A stretch of DNA of 64,000 nt from Blastomonas fulva (GCF_003431825.1 NZ_CP020083.1:1712501-1776500); one strand, 5' to 3'. Positions 34,652 through 44,031 are shown, counted from the stretch's first letter. The notes: generated by a model from the sequence alone, not told the origin. Made by a program: numbers and translations.

Positions 34652-35998
34652 ATGTTGAAAGGCCGGCTTGCCGAACTCATCGATGACCGTCCGGATGATG
34701 GGGTGTTCCGCGTCAGCCGTGCGATTTTCGATGATCCCGATGTTTTCGATCTCGAGATGCGTCACATCTTCGAAGGCGGCTGGGTGTTTCTCGGGCTGGC
34801 AGCCCAAGCGCCTGGGCCGTATGATTATTTTACCACGACAATCGGCCGTGTTCCGGTTCTTGTCAGCCGCGATGGCGACGGAAAGCTCCACGGGCTGGTC
34901 AACAGTTGTCCCCACAAGGGCTCGCGTGTTGCCCAGAGGCTGCACGGCAATGCCCGTCTGCACGTCTGCCCCTATCACAGCTGGTCGTTCGACAGTGCCG
35001 GTCAGAACAAGGCGATCAAGTGGCGGAAGGCCGGTTGCTATGCCGACAGCTTCGACGCATCAAGCCATGATCTTCCCGCGCTTCCCGTTTTCGGGGAGTA
35101 TCGCGGATTTCTGTTTGGCAGCCTGAACGCCGCGGTGCCATCGCTCACCGAACATCTGGGCGAGGCCGCAGTCCTGCTTGATCTGATCGCCGATCAAAGC
35201 GAGGAGGGGGTCGAGCTGGTCCCCGGCGAGGTGACGTTCACCTACGATGCGAACTGGAAGCTGCAGCTGGAAAACTGCTCCGATGCCTATCATTTCACCT
35301 CAGCACATCCGTCCTACATCCGCGTGCTCGAACAGCGCAAGGAACAGAACGATGCCAGCGTGGTGCGCTCGGTCTGGGAAAGCAGCGAATACTGGACGGG
35401 CGAAGCCGAAGGTATCCAGGGTGGGAGCTACAGCTTTCAGTACGGCCATGTCCTCAACTGGGGCAGGTTTGAGATATCGGACGCTCTGCCGCTTTATGAC
35501 CGGGCGACGGTGCTGGCAGAGCGGCACGGTGAGGCCAAGCGCGACTGGATGTTCAACATGCGCAACCTGACGATCTTTCCCAATCTGCAGATCGCGGAGA
35601 ACGCCTCGAGCCAGCTGCGCGTGATCCGACCGGTCGAGGTCGGCAGGACCGAAATGCGCACCTGGTGCATCGCTCCCAAGGGCGAGGCGGCCGAGGCACG
35701 CCGCCAGCGCATCCGCCAGTACGAGGATTTCTTCAATCCCAGCGGCATGGCCACGCCCGATGATACGGTGAGCTACGAGAACTGTCAGCGCGGCTTTGCC
35801 AGCCGGGTCGAGCCATGGCTGCAGGGCTATGCGCGCGGCATGACGGCGAGCAGGCCGGGAGGCAATTTGTTCTCCCAGCCATTGGGCATGGAACCCCAGT
35901 TCAGCGTGCTCGCGGACGCCCAGCTGTGCGACGAGACGCTGTACCACAGCTATTATCGCGAATGGGCTCGCCGCATGCTGGAGGGATCAGCCTCGTGA
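34652..35998 (+). CDS. Rieske aromatic-ring-hydroxylating oxygenase, alpha subunit
   Basis: A 448-aa large subunit with the Rieske motif C86-x-H88-x17-C106-x2-H109 and a mononuclear iron site D211, H214 and H219 (NCSDAYHFTSAH). The layout resembles the benzoate/anthranilate/toluate dioxygenase alpha subunits (BenA/XylX type). AAAGGATCG precedes ATG 34652, only 25 bases after the decarboxylase gene. The stop overlaps the GTG of the beta subunit. No ferredoxin or reductase gene follows, so electrons must come from elsewhere in the genome. Confidence 0.93.
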   Translation: MLKGRLAELIDDRPDDGVFRVSRAIFDDPDVFDLEMRHIFEGGWVFLGLAAQAPGPYDYFTTTIGRVPVLVSRDGDGKLHGLVNSCPHKGSRVAQRLHGNARLHVCPYHSWSFDSAGQNKAIKWRKAGCYADSFDASSHDLPALPVFGEYRGFLFGSLNAAVPSLTEHLGEAAVLLDLIADQSEEGVELVPGEVTFTYDANWKLQLENCSDAYHFTSAHPSYIRVLEQRKEQNDASVVRSVWESSEYWTGEAEGIQGGSYSFQYGHVLNWGRFEISDALPLYDRATVLAERHGEAKRDWMFNMRNLTIFPNLQIAENASSQLRVIRPVEVGRTEMRTWCIAPKGEAAEARRQRIRQYEDFFNPSGMATPDDTVSYENCQRGFASRVEPWLQGYARGMTASRPGGNLFSQPLGMEPQFSVLADAQLCDETLYHSYYREWARRMLEGSAS

Positions 35999-36495
35999 AC
36001 GCCCCTTTGTCCAGCCGAGAAGCGGAAGAACTCCTCTATACCGAGGCTTTGCTGCTCGATGAAAGTCGCTGGGAAGAATGGCTCGAGCTGTATCTGCCCG
36101 ACTCGGTGTTCTGGGTGCCGGCGTGGCGCGATGAGACGACCCCGACGCAAGACCCGGAAAGCGAACTGTCGCTGATCTACTATCGCGGGCGCCGCAATCT
36201 CGAGGACCGGGTCTGGCGGGCCCGATCGGGAATGTCCGTGGCTTCCACGCCACCTTCGCGCGTCGTGCACGCCATCACCAACGTGCTGGTCGAACGCGCC
36301 GACAGCAGCGAAGCCAACATCTCGTCGTGCTTTACCGTCCACCTCTACGACCGGCGTAGCGATCGCAGCCATGTGTTCTTCGGGCGCTATCAGCACGCCC
36401 TGCAGCGTGTCGATGGAGCCTGGCGCATCGCGGCCAAGAAAATCCTGCTGCTCAACGATGTCATCCCCACCGTCGTCGATTTCTACTCGATTTAG
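35995..36495 (+). CDS. Rieske oxygenase beta subunit
   Basis: A 166-aa NTF2-fold small subunit (EAEELLYTEALLLDESRWEEW, LYLPDSVFWVPAWRDE) typical of BenB/XylY-type dioxygenases, where it holds the alpha3beta3 assembly together. It starts with GTG 35995 overlapping the alpha stop (GTGA), with GGAGGG upstream. Its TAG stop overlaps the TAA stop of the convergent flavin monooxygenase by four bases. Confidence 0.92.
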   Translation: MNAPLSSREAEELLYTEALLLDESRWEEWLELYLPDSVFWVPAWRDETTPTQDPESELSLIYYRGRRNLEDRVWRARSGMSVASTPPSRVVHAITNVLVERADSSEANISSCFTVHLYDRRSDRSHVFFGRYQHALQRVDGAWRIAAKKILLLNDVIPTVVDFYSI

Positions 36496-38111
36496 CAGCG
36501 GATCGCACAGGCAGCCGTGGTTTCGAGACCATCCTGACCCGTGACGCGTGCGATGATGGCGCTGGCGGACGTGTCCAGCCGATCGCCCGCCCAGGCAACG
36601 AAACCGTCGGGTCGTACCAGCACCAGCCTTGCGCCATAGGCCTCTCGTCCATCGTCGAACGTATCATGCAGCACCGCCAAGGGGACGCGACGGGCGTTTG
36701 CTGCGGTCTCGAAGGCCGCCACGTCGTCCGCCGCGGCGTCAAGCGCGAGCAGCGTCAATCCAGCCCGGGCGATATCCGGCGCGGCGCTGCCGTTTGACAT
36801 GGCCCTTGGCGCGAGATGATGGCCGGGCCGCGCGGCAAAGCTGTGCGCACCGACCGCGCTGCAAACCGCGCCGTCCGGTCCGAACACGATCGGCGAACCA
36901 GCATAATGCGGCGCAAAGCTCTCCACTTCGGCCTTTGCACCCGTACCTCGGTTGCGCCACTCCGTCTCGAAGGCGTATTGGTCCCTGGCGGGCGAATACC
37001 GGGCAAGAAACCGGCTGTCTTCGCGGATCGACTTTTCGATGAAGTCTCGCGCGGTGGATTCAAACACCGGATGGCGTTCGGCATGGTAGCTGTCGAGCAG
37101 ATGCGCGCCGCCCCAGCCGTGCAGAACTGCGGCCAGCTTCCAGCCCAGATTGCGCGCATCTTCCAGCCCGGTGTTGATGCCATAGCCGCCATAAGGCGGA
37201 TGGCTGTGCGCCGCATCGCCGGCCAGGAAGATCCGGCCGGCCCGATAGGCGTCGGCCTGCGCAAAGCGCAGATCCCAAAAGCCGGTATATTCGATCGCCA
37301 CGTCGAACTCGGCCCCCACCGCGCGGTGAAGATAGCCAGCAAAATCGAAGGCCTCGGTTCGCGCGCTGTCCGGAACCGGCGCATGGAAGAACCAGTTGCC
37401 GTCAAGATCGACCCGGCCAAGGAACATCCAGTAGCCCTCAAGCTCGGGGGTGAGGACATTGTAGAAGGATTTGCCGGGAAACCGCTCTAGCAGCTGGTTG
37501 AGGCCATCGGAGCGAAAGACGATCAGCGCCATGGTCCGGTCGTGGTCGGACCGCGTCTCGGTGATTTGGGCCTCGTGACGGATCAACGACCTGCTTCCGT
37601 CGCAGCCGACCAGATACTGCGCTGTCGCCGCATGTTCGGTCCCAGCGGAATCCCGATAGCGTATCCTTACGCCGCCCTCCTCTTGCGAAACGGCCTGCGC
37701 CGTACAGCCCAGCGCTGTAACGACAGAGGGCAGGGCGGTGACCCGATCGCGCAAGACCTGCTCGGTGCAATATTGTGGCAGCCTCTCGTTGTCCGTCCGG
37801 TAATACTCACGCACCCGTTCGCGGGCGAGCCAGTCGTAACGATATTCCCCCAGCAGGGTGCCATAAGCCGTGAGCCCGCCGATGCCGTATTCCCGGGGGA
37901 TTGTGCGCGCATTGCGCAGGGCAGCTTCGGCGTCCCACGCCTGAAAGTGCTCCATGGTGCGCTGCGTGAGATTCTGCCCCTTGGGCACCCGCACCGGGGT
38001 GGCGTGGCGCTCGACGAGCAGGACCGAAATCCCGGCCTGGCCCAGTTCCACCGCAAGGCCGAGGCCCACTGGTCCGCCGCCGATAATCACGACGTCATAG
38101 GTATCGCCCAC
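36492..38111 (-). CDS. Class A flavin monooxygenase (MhpA/phenol-hydroxylase type)
   Basis: A 539-aa FAD-dependent hydroxylase with the N-terminal dinucleotide fold (VVIIGGGPVGLGLA), the DG motif (YLVGCDGSRSLIRH) and the GD motif (FLAGDAAHSHPPYGGYGINTGLEDA). A C-terminal thioredoxin-like domain of about 130 residues is usual for MhpA-like enzymes. It probably hydroxylates a phenolic ring ortho to a hydroxyl, using NAD(P)H and O2. A TAAGACG-type palindrome lies 18 bases upstream of the ATG. Confidence 0.9.
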   Translation of the reverse strand: MGDTYDVVIIGGGPVGLGLAVELGQAGISVLLVERHATPVRVPKGQNLTQRTMEHFQAWDAEAALRNARTIPREYGIGGLTAYGTLLGEYRYDWLARERVREYYRTDNERLPQYCTEQVLRDRVTALPSVVTALGCTAQAVSQEEGGVRIRYRDSAGTEHAATAQYLVGCDGSRSLIRHEAQITETRSDHDRTMALIVFRSDGLNQLLERFPGKSFYNVLTPELEGYWMFLGRVDLDGNWFFHAPVPDSARTEAFDFAGYLHRAVGAEFDVAIEYTGFWDLRFAQADAYRAGRIFLAGDAAHSHPPYGGYGINTGLEDARNLGWKLAAVLHGWGGAHLLDSYHAERHPVFESTARDFIEKSIREDSRFLARYSPARDQYAFETEWRNRGTGAKAEVESFAPHYAGSPIVFGPDGAVCSAVGAHSFAARPGHHLAPRAMSNGSAAPDIARAGLTLLALDAAADDVAAFETAANARRVPLAVLHDTFDDGREAYGARLVLVRPDGFVAWAGDRLDTSASAIIARVTGQDGLETTAACAIRC

Positions 38112-38128
38112 GCCTCACCCTCCAGATA

Positions 38129-38146
38129 TGATAAGACGTCGTATCA
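38129..38146. promoter_or_regulatory. Motif A palindrome (TAAGACG type), copy 1
   Basis: TGATAAGACGTCGTATCA is a palindrome with one mismatched pair and one further flanking match on each side. It lies between the divergent flavin monooxygenase and MFS genes and resembles the sites at 41866 and 46561. Confidence 0.65.
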
Positions 38147-38272
38147 TTTTTTCCGGACCGGTCAAGTGCAGCATCGGCCGGGTTATATGATGATTTGTCA
38201 ACGACCCAATCTACGGTTACGACGGTGCTGCAAGCGGCCTGGCAAGAGAGTCGCGGATGGGAGAGCAAGGTC

Positions 38273-39616
38273 ATGCAGTCCTTTGACGTTCAACAGTTTA
38301 TCGACCGCCAGCAATTGAAGCCCGTGCATTTCAGAGTGCTGGCCATGCTGACCGTGGTGATGTTCATCGACGGGTTCGATATCTTCGTCGTGGGCAAGAT
38401 CGCCCCGGCCATCGCTGCGGACTTCGGGGTTACGCCTGCCGCCATGACTCTGGTGTTCCTGTTTCAACAGATCGGGCTTGCGGTTGGCGCGTTTCTCGTC
38501 AGCCCGCTGTTTGACAAGTTCGGCCGCAAGCGGTCGCTGATGCTGTGTTGCGCGATCTTCGGGATATTGTCGGTCGCGACGACCTTTGCGACGTCGATCG
38601 TTGCCCTCGCCGTCCTGCGCGGACTGGCCGGACTGTTTCTGGCGGCTGTCCTGCCCGGGGCCGTGGCTCTCGTTGCCGAATTCACGCCGGAACGGCGGCG
38701 ATCGACTTTCATCGCGCTCTCGATCGCAGGCTATAGCGCCGGCAGCGCGGCAGGGGCCGCAGCCGCGCTGCTCATTCCCGACTATGGCTGGCAGGCCGCG
38801 TTCTGGATCGGCGGGCTGCTGCCGCTGGCTCTGGTTCCGCTGCTTGGGCTGTTCCTGCCTGAATCGCTGACCTTCCGGGTGGAACGCAACGCCAGCGATC
38901 CGGGGATTGCGCGCACCATCGCTTTGATCGAGCCCGATCTCCAACTGACCGGCGAGGAGCGTTTCGTCACACCTGACCGGCCCGGCAAGGGCCGCAGGAC
39001 GCGCGTCGTCGATGTGTTTCGCGATGGGCGCGCGCGCACGACGACCCTGGTCTGGCTGGCCTGCCTGCTCAGCATGGGCAACATTGCGCTGCTTGCCGCC
39101 TGGCTGCCGACATTCTTCCAGGAGATGGCCGGCATCAGCATCCAACGCTTTGCCATCGTCTCGATGATCGGATTTCTCGGCGGCATGGTGGGAACGGTAA
39201 CCATCGGGTTCCTGATGGACCGGTTCCCGCCCAACCGGCTGATCCCGGCCTATTATCTGGGTATTGCAGTATCGCTGACGCTGATCGGCACGGTGCCGTT
39301 CGAATCGCCGTATTTCGTCCCGCTTCTCCTGGGCTGGAGCTTCTGCCAGTCGGGCGGGCAGGCTGGCCTCAACATGCTGATGACGCGGGTCTACCCCACC
39401 GCCATCCGGTCCACCGGAATTGGCTGGGCGGGCGGAGCAGGGCGCATCGGGGGCATCATCGCCCCGCTGCTGGGCGGTTTTGCCCTGGCATCGGCGTTTT
39501 CGCTGCAGTTCACGCTTGCGATCATTGCGATCTCGCCCGTGATCGTCGCGCTGCTGGTGGCGAACCTTCGTCCGATGCGCGAGGAACCTGCTGCAGGCGA
39601 ACCTGCCGTCGCCTGA
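38273..39616 (+). CDS. MFS aromatic-acid:H+ symporter (AAHS type)
   Basis: A 447-aa, 12-helix transporter with the AAHS helix-1 motif (IDGFDIFVVGKIAPAIA) and SPLFDKFGRKRS after helix 2. A long cytoplasmic loop sits between helices 6 and 7. ATG 38273 (MQSFDVQQF) was chosen because it begins the conserved N-terminus; no strong ribosome binding site is present. It shares a divergent promoter, with a motif A palindrome, with the flavin monooxygenase, which suggests it imports that enzyme's aromatic acid substrate. Confidence 0.88.
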   Translation: MQSFDVQQFIDRQQLKPVHFRVLAMLTVVMFIDGFDIFVVGKIAPAIAADFGVTPAAMTLVFLFQQIGLAVGAFLVSPLFDKFGRKRSLMLCCAIFGILSVATTFATSIVALAVLRGLAGLFLAAVLPGAVALVAEFTPERRRSTFIALSIAGYSAGSAAGAAAALLIPDYGWQAAFWIGGLLPLALVPLLGLFLPESLTFRVERNASDPGIARTIALIEPDLQLTGEERFVTPDRPGKGRRTRVVDVFRDGRARTTTLVWLACLLSMGNIALLAAWLPTFFQEMAGISIQRFAIVSMIGFLGGMVGTVTIGFLMDRFPPNRLIPAYYLGIAVSLTLIGTVPFESPYFVPLLLGWSFCQSGGQAGLNMLMTRVYPTAIRSTGIGWAGGAGRIGGIIAPLLGGFALASAFSLQFTLAIIAISPVIVALLVANLRPMREEPAAGEPAVA

Positions 39617-39673
39617 ACCGAGCGGCGCAACCATGCGGCAGGCGGTTCGTCCCGCCTGCCGCAGCCGGTCAGG

Positions 39674-41122
39674 TCAGACTGTTTCGGCCATCTCGCCAGG
39701 CGCGTGCGCGCGCAGTTTTTCGCCATCGACCCAGGTGCCGTGGAACGTGGAGCGCACCCGCACCGGCAGATGCAGCCGCGCCACCGGGCCGCGCGTGATG
39801 TCCTGCGCATCAAGGATCGCAAGCTCGCTGTGGCCGGCATCCAGTCGGTTGACGATGACGAGCAGCCAGCCGTCCCCTTCGGCAGACCCCTTGTAGCGGG
39901 GCACAAATTGCGGCTCGTGCACCGAGGCGAGCGCTCCGGGCGCCCAGCGGGTGAGTTCGCCGGTCGCCAGATCGACGCACCCGATGCCGCTCGATCCGTC
40001 CGGCTGACGTCCGACAATCAGATAGCCCTTTCCGCACGCCTGGCCCTGATAGCGATCATCGGCGCGAGGCATCTCGCCGGGCGTGTTGATCAGCGGACGC
40101 CGGTCGAAGCCATCATCGTTGCGGCTGAGGTCGAACGTCAGGCGTGACAAGATCGGCGGGCAGCCCTCCACATGCTTGCCTTCGGGCGTGGGGAAGAACG
40201 GGAAGCAGTTCCCGTCATAATAGCAGGCGTCGAGATGAACCTTGTCGCCATCCTCGAAGGCATTCATCATGTGCGACAACGATCCGGCGGGGCCACGGAA
40301 CCAGCGGATATCCTCTGCCTTTCCGCCGCGCTTCACCAATGCCACGACGACCTGCTTGTCGGGATGCCATTCGTAGAAGGTGGTGCCGCGCTTGATATTG
40401 TCCAGCGTGGTCACCAGCGGCATGAAGGGAAAGATCGCGTAATGGGGCGTCACCGCGAAATCGTGGCAGATCGATGCCCATGGCATCTCGAACCAGATCT
40501 CGTCGTGAATGTTGCCCTGGTCATCCATGTCATAGAACACGACGTCGTTGCTGCCGTCGCCCTTGGCCTGATAGCTGTAGGTGAGCAGGCGGCCGTCATC
40601 GGGAAACCATTTGGGATGCGCGCTGAGCGAGGTGGCGCGGACCTTGCCATCGAAAGCGTAAATGCCCATCGGGTCGAGCGTATCGGGGTCGACCTCGAAC
40701 GGCAGATCGTCCTCTTTCAGCACCAGCAATCGGCCGTTGTGAAAAATGACATTGGTATTGGCGGTACCACCGCTGATCCCCTCGACCGATGGATCGTCGG
40801 TGAAACGGTTGCGATATTTGCCGAACAGCGACCGGCCGGCTGCGGCCTGGGCGTTGAACCGGGCGTTGCGCACCCAGCGGCTGCGATAAGACACGCTGCC
40901 GTCGCGGATCCGGATCATGTGCGCCATGCCTTCACCGTCGATGAAGATGTCGTCGCCCAGCATCGGGGCATATTGGCGATCGGGACCGGCGCGATACCAT
41001 GTCCCGTCCAGCTCGGCAGGCACGGTCCCTTCGATCAGCTCCAGCCCGTCGACGGTGGATTCGGTCCGCAACGGCTTTCCCCAGCCGGTGTAGAGCGGTA
41101 AATCAGGGAAGCGGACTTCCAT
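39674..41122 (-). CDS. Carotenoid-cleavage/lignostilbene dioxygenase family protein
   Basis: A 482-aa non-heme iron oxygenase. The four iron histidines are visible: H169 (SAHPKW), H220 (ICHDFA), H284 (LSHMMN) and H461 (TFHGTW). Y103 (GKYRNRFTD) and K136 (LKEDD), which bind the substrate 4-hydroxyl in lignostilbene dioxygenases, are conserved, but the Phe that stacks on the ring is replaced by Ile61. It probably cleaves an aryl-substituted double bond, with a substrate different from that of the enzyme at 55427. The ATG is preceded by AAGGAGAGAA. A motif B site lies 98 bases upstream. Confidence 0.88.
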   Translation of the reverse strand: MEVRFPDLPLYTGWGKPLRTESTVDGLELIEGTVPAELDGTWYRAGPDRQYAPMLGDDIFIDGEGMAHMIRIRDGSVSYRSRWVRNARFNAQAAAGRSLFGKYRNRFTDDPSVEGISGGTANTNVIFHNGRLLVLKEDDLPFEVDPDTLDPMGIYAFDGKVRATSLSAHPKWFPDDGRLLTYSYQAKGDGSNDVVFYDMDDQGNIHDEIWFEMPWASICHDFAVTPHYAIFPFMPLVTTLDNIKRGTTFYEWHPDKQVVVALVKRGGKAEDIRWFRGPAGSLSHMMNAFEDGDKVHLDACYYDGNCFPFFPTPEGKHVEGCPPILSRLTFDLSRNDDGFDRRPLINTPGEMPRADDRYQGQACGKGYLIVGRQPDGSSGIGCVDLATGELTRWAPGALASVHEPQFVPRYKGSAEGDGWLLVIVNRLDAGHSELAILDAQDITRGPVARLHLPVRVRSTFHGTWVDGEKLRAHAPGEMAETV

Positions 41123-41219
41123 CGTTTCTCTCCTTGGTGGCTGCTGCCCTCATCGCGGGGCGGCTGAACGGGGATCGCGAACATCGATTGCAGACATCAA
41201 ATTCCACTCCCCAATTTCA

Positions 41220-41231
41220 TTGATTGTTCAA
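41220..41231. promoter_or_regulatory. Motif B site (TTGATTGTTCAA), copy 1
   Basis: TTGA-N4-TCAA inverted repeat between the carotenoid oxygenase gene and the divergent MarR gene. The identical 12-mer occurs at 48735-48746 and a 10/12 match at 49575-49586. Confidence 0.55.
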
Positions 41232-41364
41232 CATACGGCCGCCAAAGTCAATCTTGGGCCGCCGCGCGGGTGGGCAGAATGGCGGCGTCTGACAGGCAGC
41301 GGTTGCGCCTGGCGCCCTTGCACCCGGCTCGCCAATCGCAGCACGACGTGATAGCGATTGCGTC

Positions 41365-41850
41365 ATGAAACCTGACGATCGATTGGACAACGGCAGTCTC
41401 GCCGACCTTTACGGGCGCCCCGGCTTTTTGATCCGCCGCGCGCATCAGATCACCAGCGCGCTGTTTGCCGAGGAAACCGACGATCTGGCGATCACCTCGA
41501 CCCAGTTCGGCATGCTGATCGCATTGCAGGGCGGCATATCGATCGACCAGGCCAGTCTCGCGCGCCTCCTGGGCCTGGATCGTTCGACGACCGGGCTGGT
41601 GGTCACCAATCTCGAAGAGCGGGGGTTCATCGAGCGCAAGACAGATCCGGGCGATCGCCGCCGCAGGATGCTGACGATTACGCCCGCCGGCGAGGCGATC
41701 CGGGCGCAGGCAGAAACGGCTTCGCGCCGGTCGCAAGCCCGCGCGCTGGACGTTTTCAGCGAAGACGACGCGGCCGCGTTCGTGCGGCTGCTCGGACATT
41801 TCGTGGACGCTTTCAACACCAGCATCCGTACGCCCATCACCGACGCTTGA
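41365..41850 (+). CDS. MarR family transcriptional regulator
   Basis: A 161-aa MarR protein with a winged HTH (IDQASLARLLGLDRSTTGLVVTNLEERGFIERKTDPGDRRRRML). It is divergent from the carotenoid oxygenase and just upstream of a flavin monooxygenase whose promoter has an 18-bp perfect palindrome (41866-41883). It is the best candidate to bind the motif A palindromes. The ligand is probably an aromatic acid or its CoA ester (inference). Confidence 0.9.
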   Translation: MKPDDRLDNGSLADLYGRPGFLIRRAHQITSALFAEETDDLAITSTQFGMLIALQGGISIDQASLARLLGLDRSTTGLVVTNLEERGFIERKTDPGDRRRRMLTITPAGEAIRAQAETASRRSQARALDVFSEDDAAAFVRLLGHFVDAFNTSIRTPITDA

Positions 41851-41865
41851 CCTCCCCTTGCAAAT

Positions 41866-41883
41866 AAGTAAGACGTCTTACTT
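41866..41883. promoter_or_regulatory. Motif A palindrome, copy 2 (perfect)
   Basis: AAGTAAGACGTCTTACTT is a perfect 18-bp palindrome, and symmetry continues outward (AAA/TTT) after one mismatch. It lies 20 bases before the ATG of the flavin monooxygenase and 16 bases after the MarR stop. Confidence 0.75.
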
Positions 41884-41902
41884 GTTTGAGGGAGACTCGG
41901 TT

Positions 41903-43549
41903 ATGGCATGCGACGTTCTCGTTATCGGTGGCGGTCCCGTCGGCATGCTGCTGGCCATAGACCTGGCGGCGCGCGGGGTGACGGTGACGCTGGTAGAAGC
42001 GCGGCCCGCCGGTCAGCTGCCCAGCGTCAAATGCAACCATATCGCATCGCGCACGATGGAGACATTCCGCCGGCTGGGGCTTTCGCGGGCGGTGCGCGCG
42101 GTCGGCCTGCCCGATGATTTTCCCAACGACATCGTCTTTCGTACCCGGATGACGGGCAAGGAGATGGCCCGTATCCGCATTCCCAGCCGGCAAGACCGAT
42201 ATACGGCAACGGGCGGACCGGACACCGACTGGCCCACGCCCGAGCCGCCGCACCGGGTCAATCAGATCCATTTCGAACCGATCCTTTTCGCGCGCGCCGC
42301 TGCAGATCCCCGCATCACGATCCTGTCGCACTGCCGCTTTGTATCGGCAACGCAGGACCCAGACGGCGTCAGCGCGACCATCGAGAGCCTCGATGATGGC
42401 AGGACGATCACGGTGCAGGCCCGCTACATGGCCGGTTGCGATGGCGGCACCTCGACGGTGCGCAAATTGATCGGCGGCCAGCTCGAAGGCGATGCGGTGA
42501 TCCAGCGGGTGCAGTCGACATTGATCGATTCCCCCGCGCTGCTTGGAGCACTCGGCAGCGGCCCGGCGTGGATGAGCTACAACTACAATCCCGAACGCGC
42601 AGGGACCGTGCTGGCGATCGACGGCATCCGTCGCTGGCTGGTGCACAACTATCTGCTGCCCGACGAGGCCGACTTCGATTCGATCGACCGCGACGCCGGG
42701 ATACGCGCGATCTTGGGCGTGGATTGCGACTTCCCGCTCGAGATCGTGGCGCATGAGGACTGGATCGGCCGCAGGCTGGTCGCCGATGTCTTCCGCAAGG
42801 ACCGCATTTTCATCGCGGGCGATGCGGCGCATCTGTGGGTGCCGTATGCAGGCTATGGCATGAACGCCGGAATCGCCGATGCGATGGACCTGTCATGGCT
42901 GCTGGCCGCGGTGATTCAGGGATGGGCCAGCCCCGACATTCTCGATGCCTATGTCGCCGAGCGCAAGCCGATCACCGAGCAGGTGTCGCGCTTTGCCATG
43001 AGCCACGCCGCACGCGCGATCCGCGAGCGTACCACGCTGCCGCCCGAGATCGAGGACGATACGCCTGAAGGCGAAGCTGCGCGCGCGCAGGTGGGGGAGG
43101 CGGCCTATCGGCTCAATGTCCAGCAATTCGCCTGTGCCGGGCTGAACTACGGCTATTTTTACGATGCCTCGCCGATCATCGCTTATGACGGTGACGCGCA
43201 GCCGGCCTACACCATGCACGATTACGTGCCGTCGACCGTGCCGGGGTGCCGGGTGCCGCATTTTGTCGTTGCCGATGGCCGCCCGCTCTATGACCTGTTG
43301 GGGGCGGGTTACAGCCTGCTGGTCTTCGATCGATCCATGGACACGGCCCCCATCATCGAGGCCGCCGCGCGGTGCGGACTGCCCCTGTCGGTGCTGCATT
43401 TCGACCGAACGCTTGACCGTGTGCCCGCCGAGTATACACACAACCTGTTGATCGCTCGGCCAGACGGACATGTCGCATGGCGCGGCAACGCCATCGATGA
43501 TCCGTCCGGCCTGGTCGATCGTCTGCGCGGCGCGGCTAGAGAACCTTGA
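41903..43549 (+). CDS. Class A flavin monooxygenase
   Basis: A 548-aa FAD hydroxylase: VLVIGGGPVGMLLAIDL, a DG motif (YMAGCDGGTSTVRK) and the GD motif (FIAGDAAHLWVPYAGYGMNAGIADA), with a C-terminal thioredoxin-like domain. It is a paralogue of the enzyme at 36492, and both have a motif A palindrome in front. GAGGGAGACTCGGTT precedes ATG 41903. The pair may hydroxylate successive or alternative phenolic intermediates. The 3' end overlaps the convergent DUF3237 gene by 14 bases. Confidence 0.9.
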   Translation: MACDVLVIGGGPVGMLLAIDLAARGVTVTLVEARPAGQLPSVKCNHIASRTMETFRRLGLSRAVRAVGLPDDFPNDIVFRTRMTGKEMARIRIPSRQDRYTATGGPDTDWPTPEPPHRVNQIHFEPILFARAAADPRITILSHCRFVSATQDPDGVSATIESLDDGRTITVQARYMAGCDGGTSTVRKLIGGQLEGDAVIQRVQSTLIDSPALLGALGSGPAWMSYNYNPERAGTVLAIDGIRRWLVHNYLLPDEADFDSIDRDAGIRAILGVDCDFPLEIVAHEDWIGRRLVADVFRKDRIFIAGDAAHLWVPYAGYGMNAGIADAMDLSWLLAAVIQGWASPDILDAYVAERKPITEQVSRFAMSHAARAIRERTTLPPEIEDDTPEGEAARAQVGEAAYRLNVQQFACAGLNYGYFYDASPIIAYDGDAQPAYTMHDYVPSTVPGCRVPHFVVADGRPLYDLLGAGYSLLVFDRSMDTAPIIEAAARCGLPLSVLHFDRTLDRVPAEYTHNLLIARPDGHVAWRGNAIDDPSGLVDRLRGAAREP

Positions 43550-44021
43550 AATAGTGGATGCGGTTGGCGCCGGGGATCTTCTCTGCGACGCCGACGAACA
43601 CGTGCTTGGCCATCCAGTCGTACGGACCTTCGGGGACGTCGAACTTGGGGCTGACGCGCATGTAATATTCCGATGGATCGGCCGGTTCGTTGCGCGCCAT
43701 GCGCTCGGCGACTTCGGGGGTGAACGCCCAGCGGAAGCCGCGGTTCTGCATGTAGATCAGGGTGCCGTCATCGGTTTCGAGCAGATAGCGCGCATCGAAA
43801 TCGATGACGCCGTCGGGGCGCTGCAGCGGCCAGTCGCCGCCGCTCATGGGCACGACCTTGCCCTTGATGTTCGGGCCTTCGACGGTGCCTTCTGCGGCAT
43901 AGACTGCCGCGCGGGTGGCGCCCATCGTGGTCGGGCGCAGCCAGTGCGCCTTGGTCAGCGTGATGGCGATGGAAAAGGCATATTCCATCTGTGGGGCAAA
44001 AGGGTGGGGGGCTTGCGTCAT
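43536..44021 (-). CDS. DUF3237 family protein
   Basis: A 161-aa DUF3237 protein with the family landmarks GTVEGPNIKGKVVPMSGGDW, DARYLLETDDGTLIYMQNRG and YYMRVSPKFDVPEGPYDWM. Members are compact beta-barrels. As I recall, two DUF3237-type proteins act on the phenylcoumaran dimer pathway of SYK-6, but I cannot verify that here. A paralogue lies at 46634. GAGGATCTCC precedes the ATG. It is the last gene of the CocE-SnoaL-DUF3237 minus-strand unit. Confidence 0.85.
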   Translation of the reverse strand: MTQAPHPFAPQMEYAFSIAITLTKAHWLRPTTMGATRAAVYAAEGTVEGPNIKGKVVPMSGGDWPLQRPDGVIDFDARYLLETDDGTLIYMQNRGFRWAFTPEVAERMARNEPADPSEYYMRVSPKFDVPEGPYDWMAKHVFVGVAEKIPGANRIHYFKVL

Positions 44022-44031
44022 GGAGATCCTC

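Noticed and set aside
34652..36495. Calling the Rieske genes benA and benB
   Set aside because: The subunit layout matches the benzoate/toluate group, but the reductase and diol dehydrogenase are absent and the neighbours differ, so a specific substrate is not supported.
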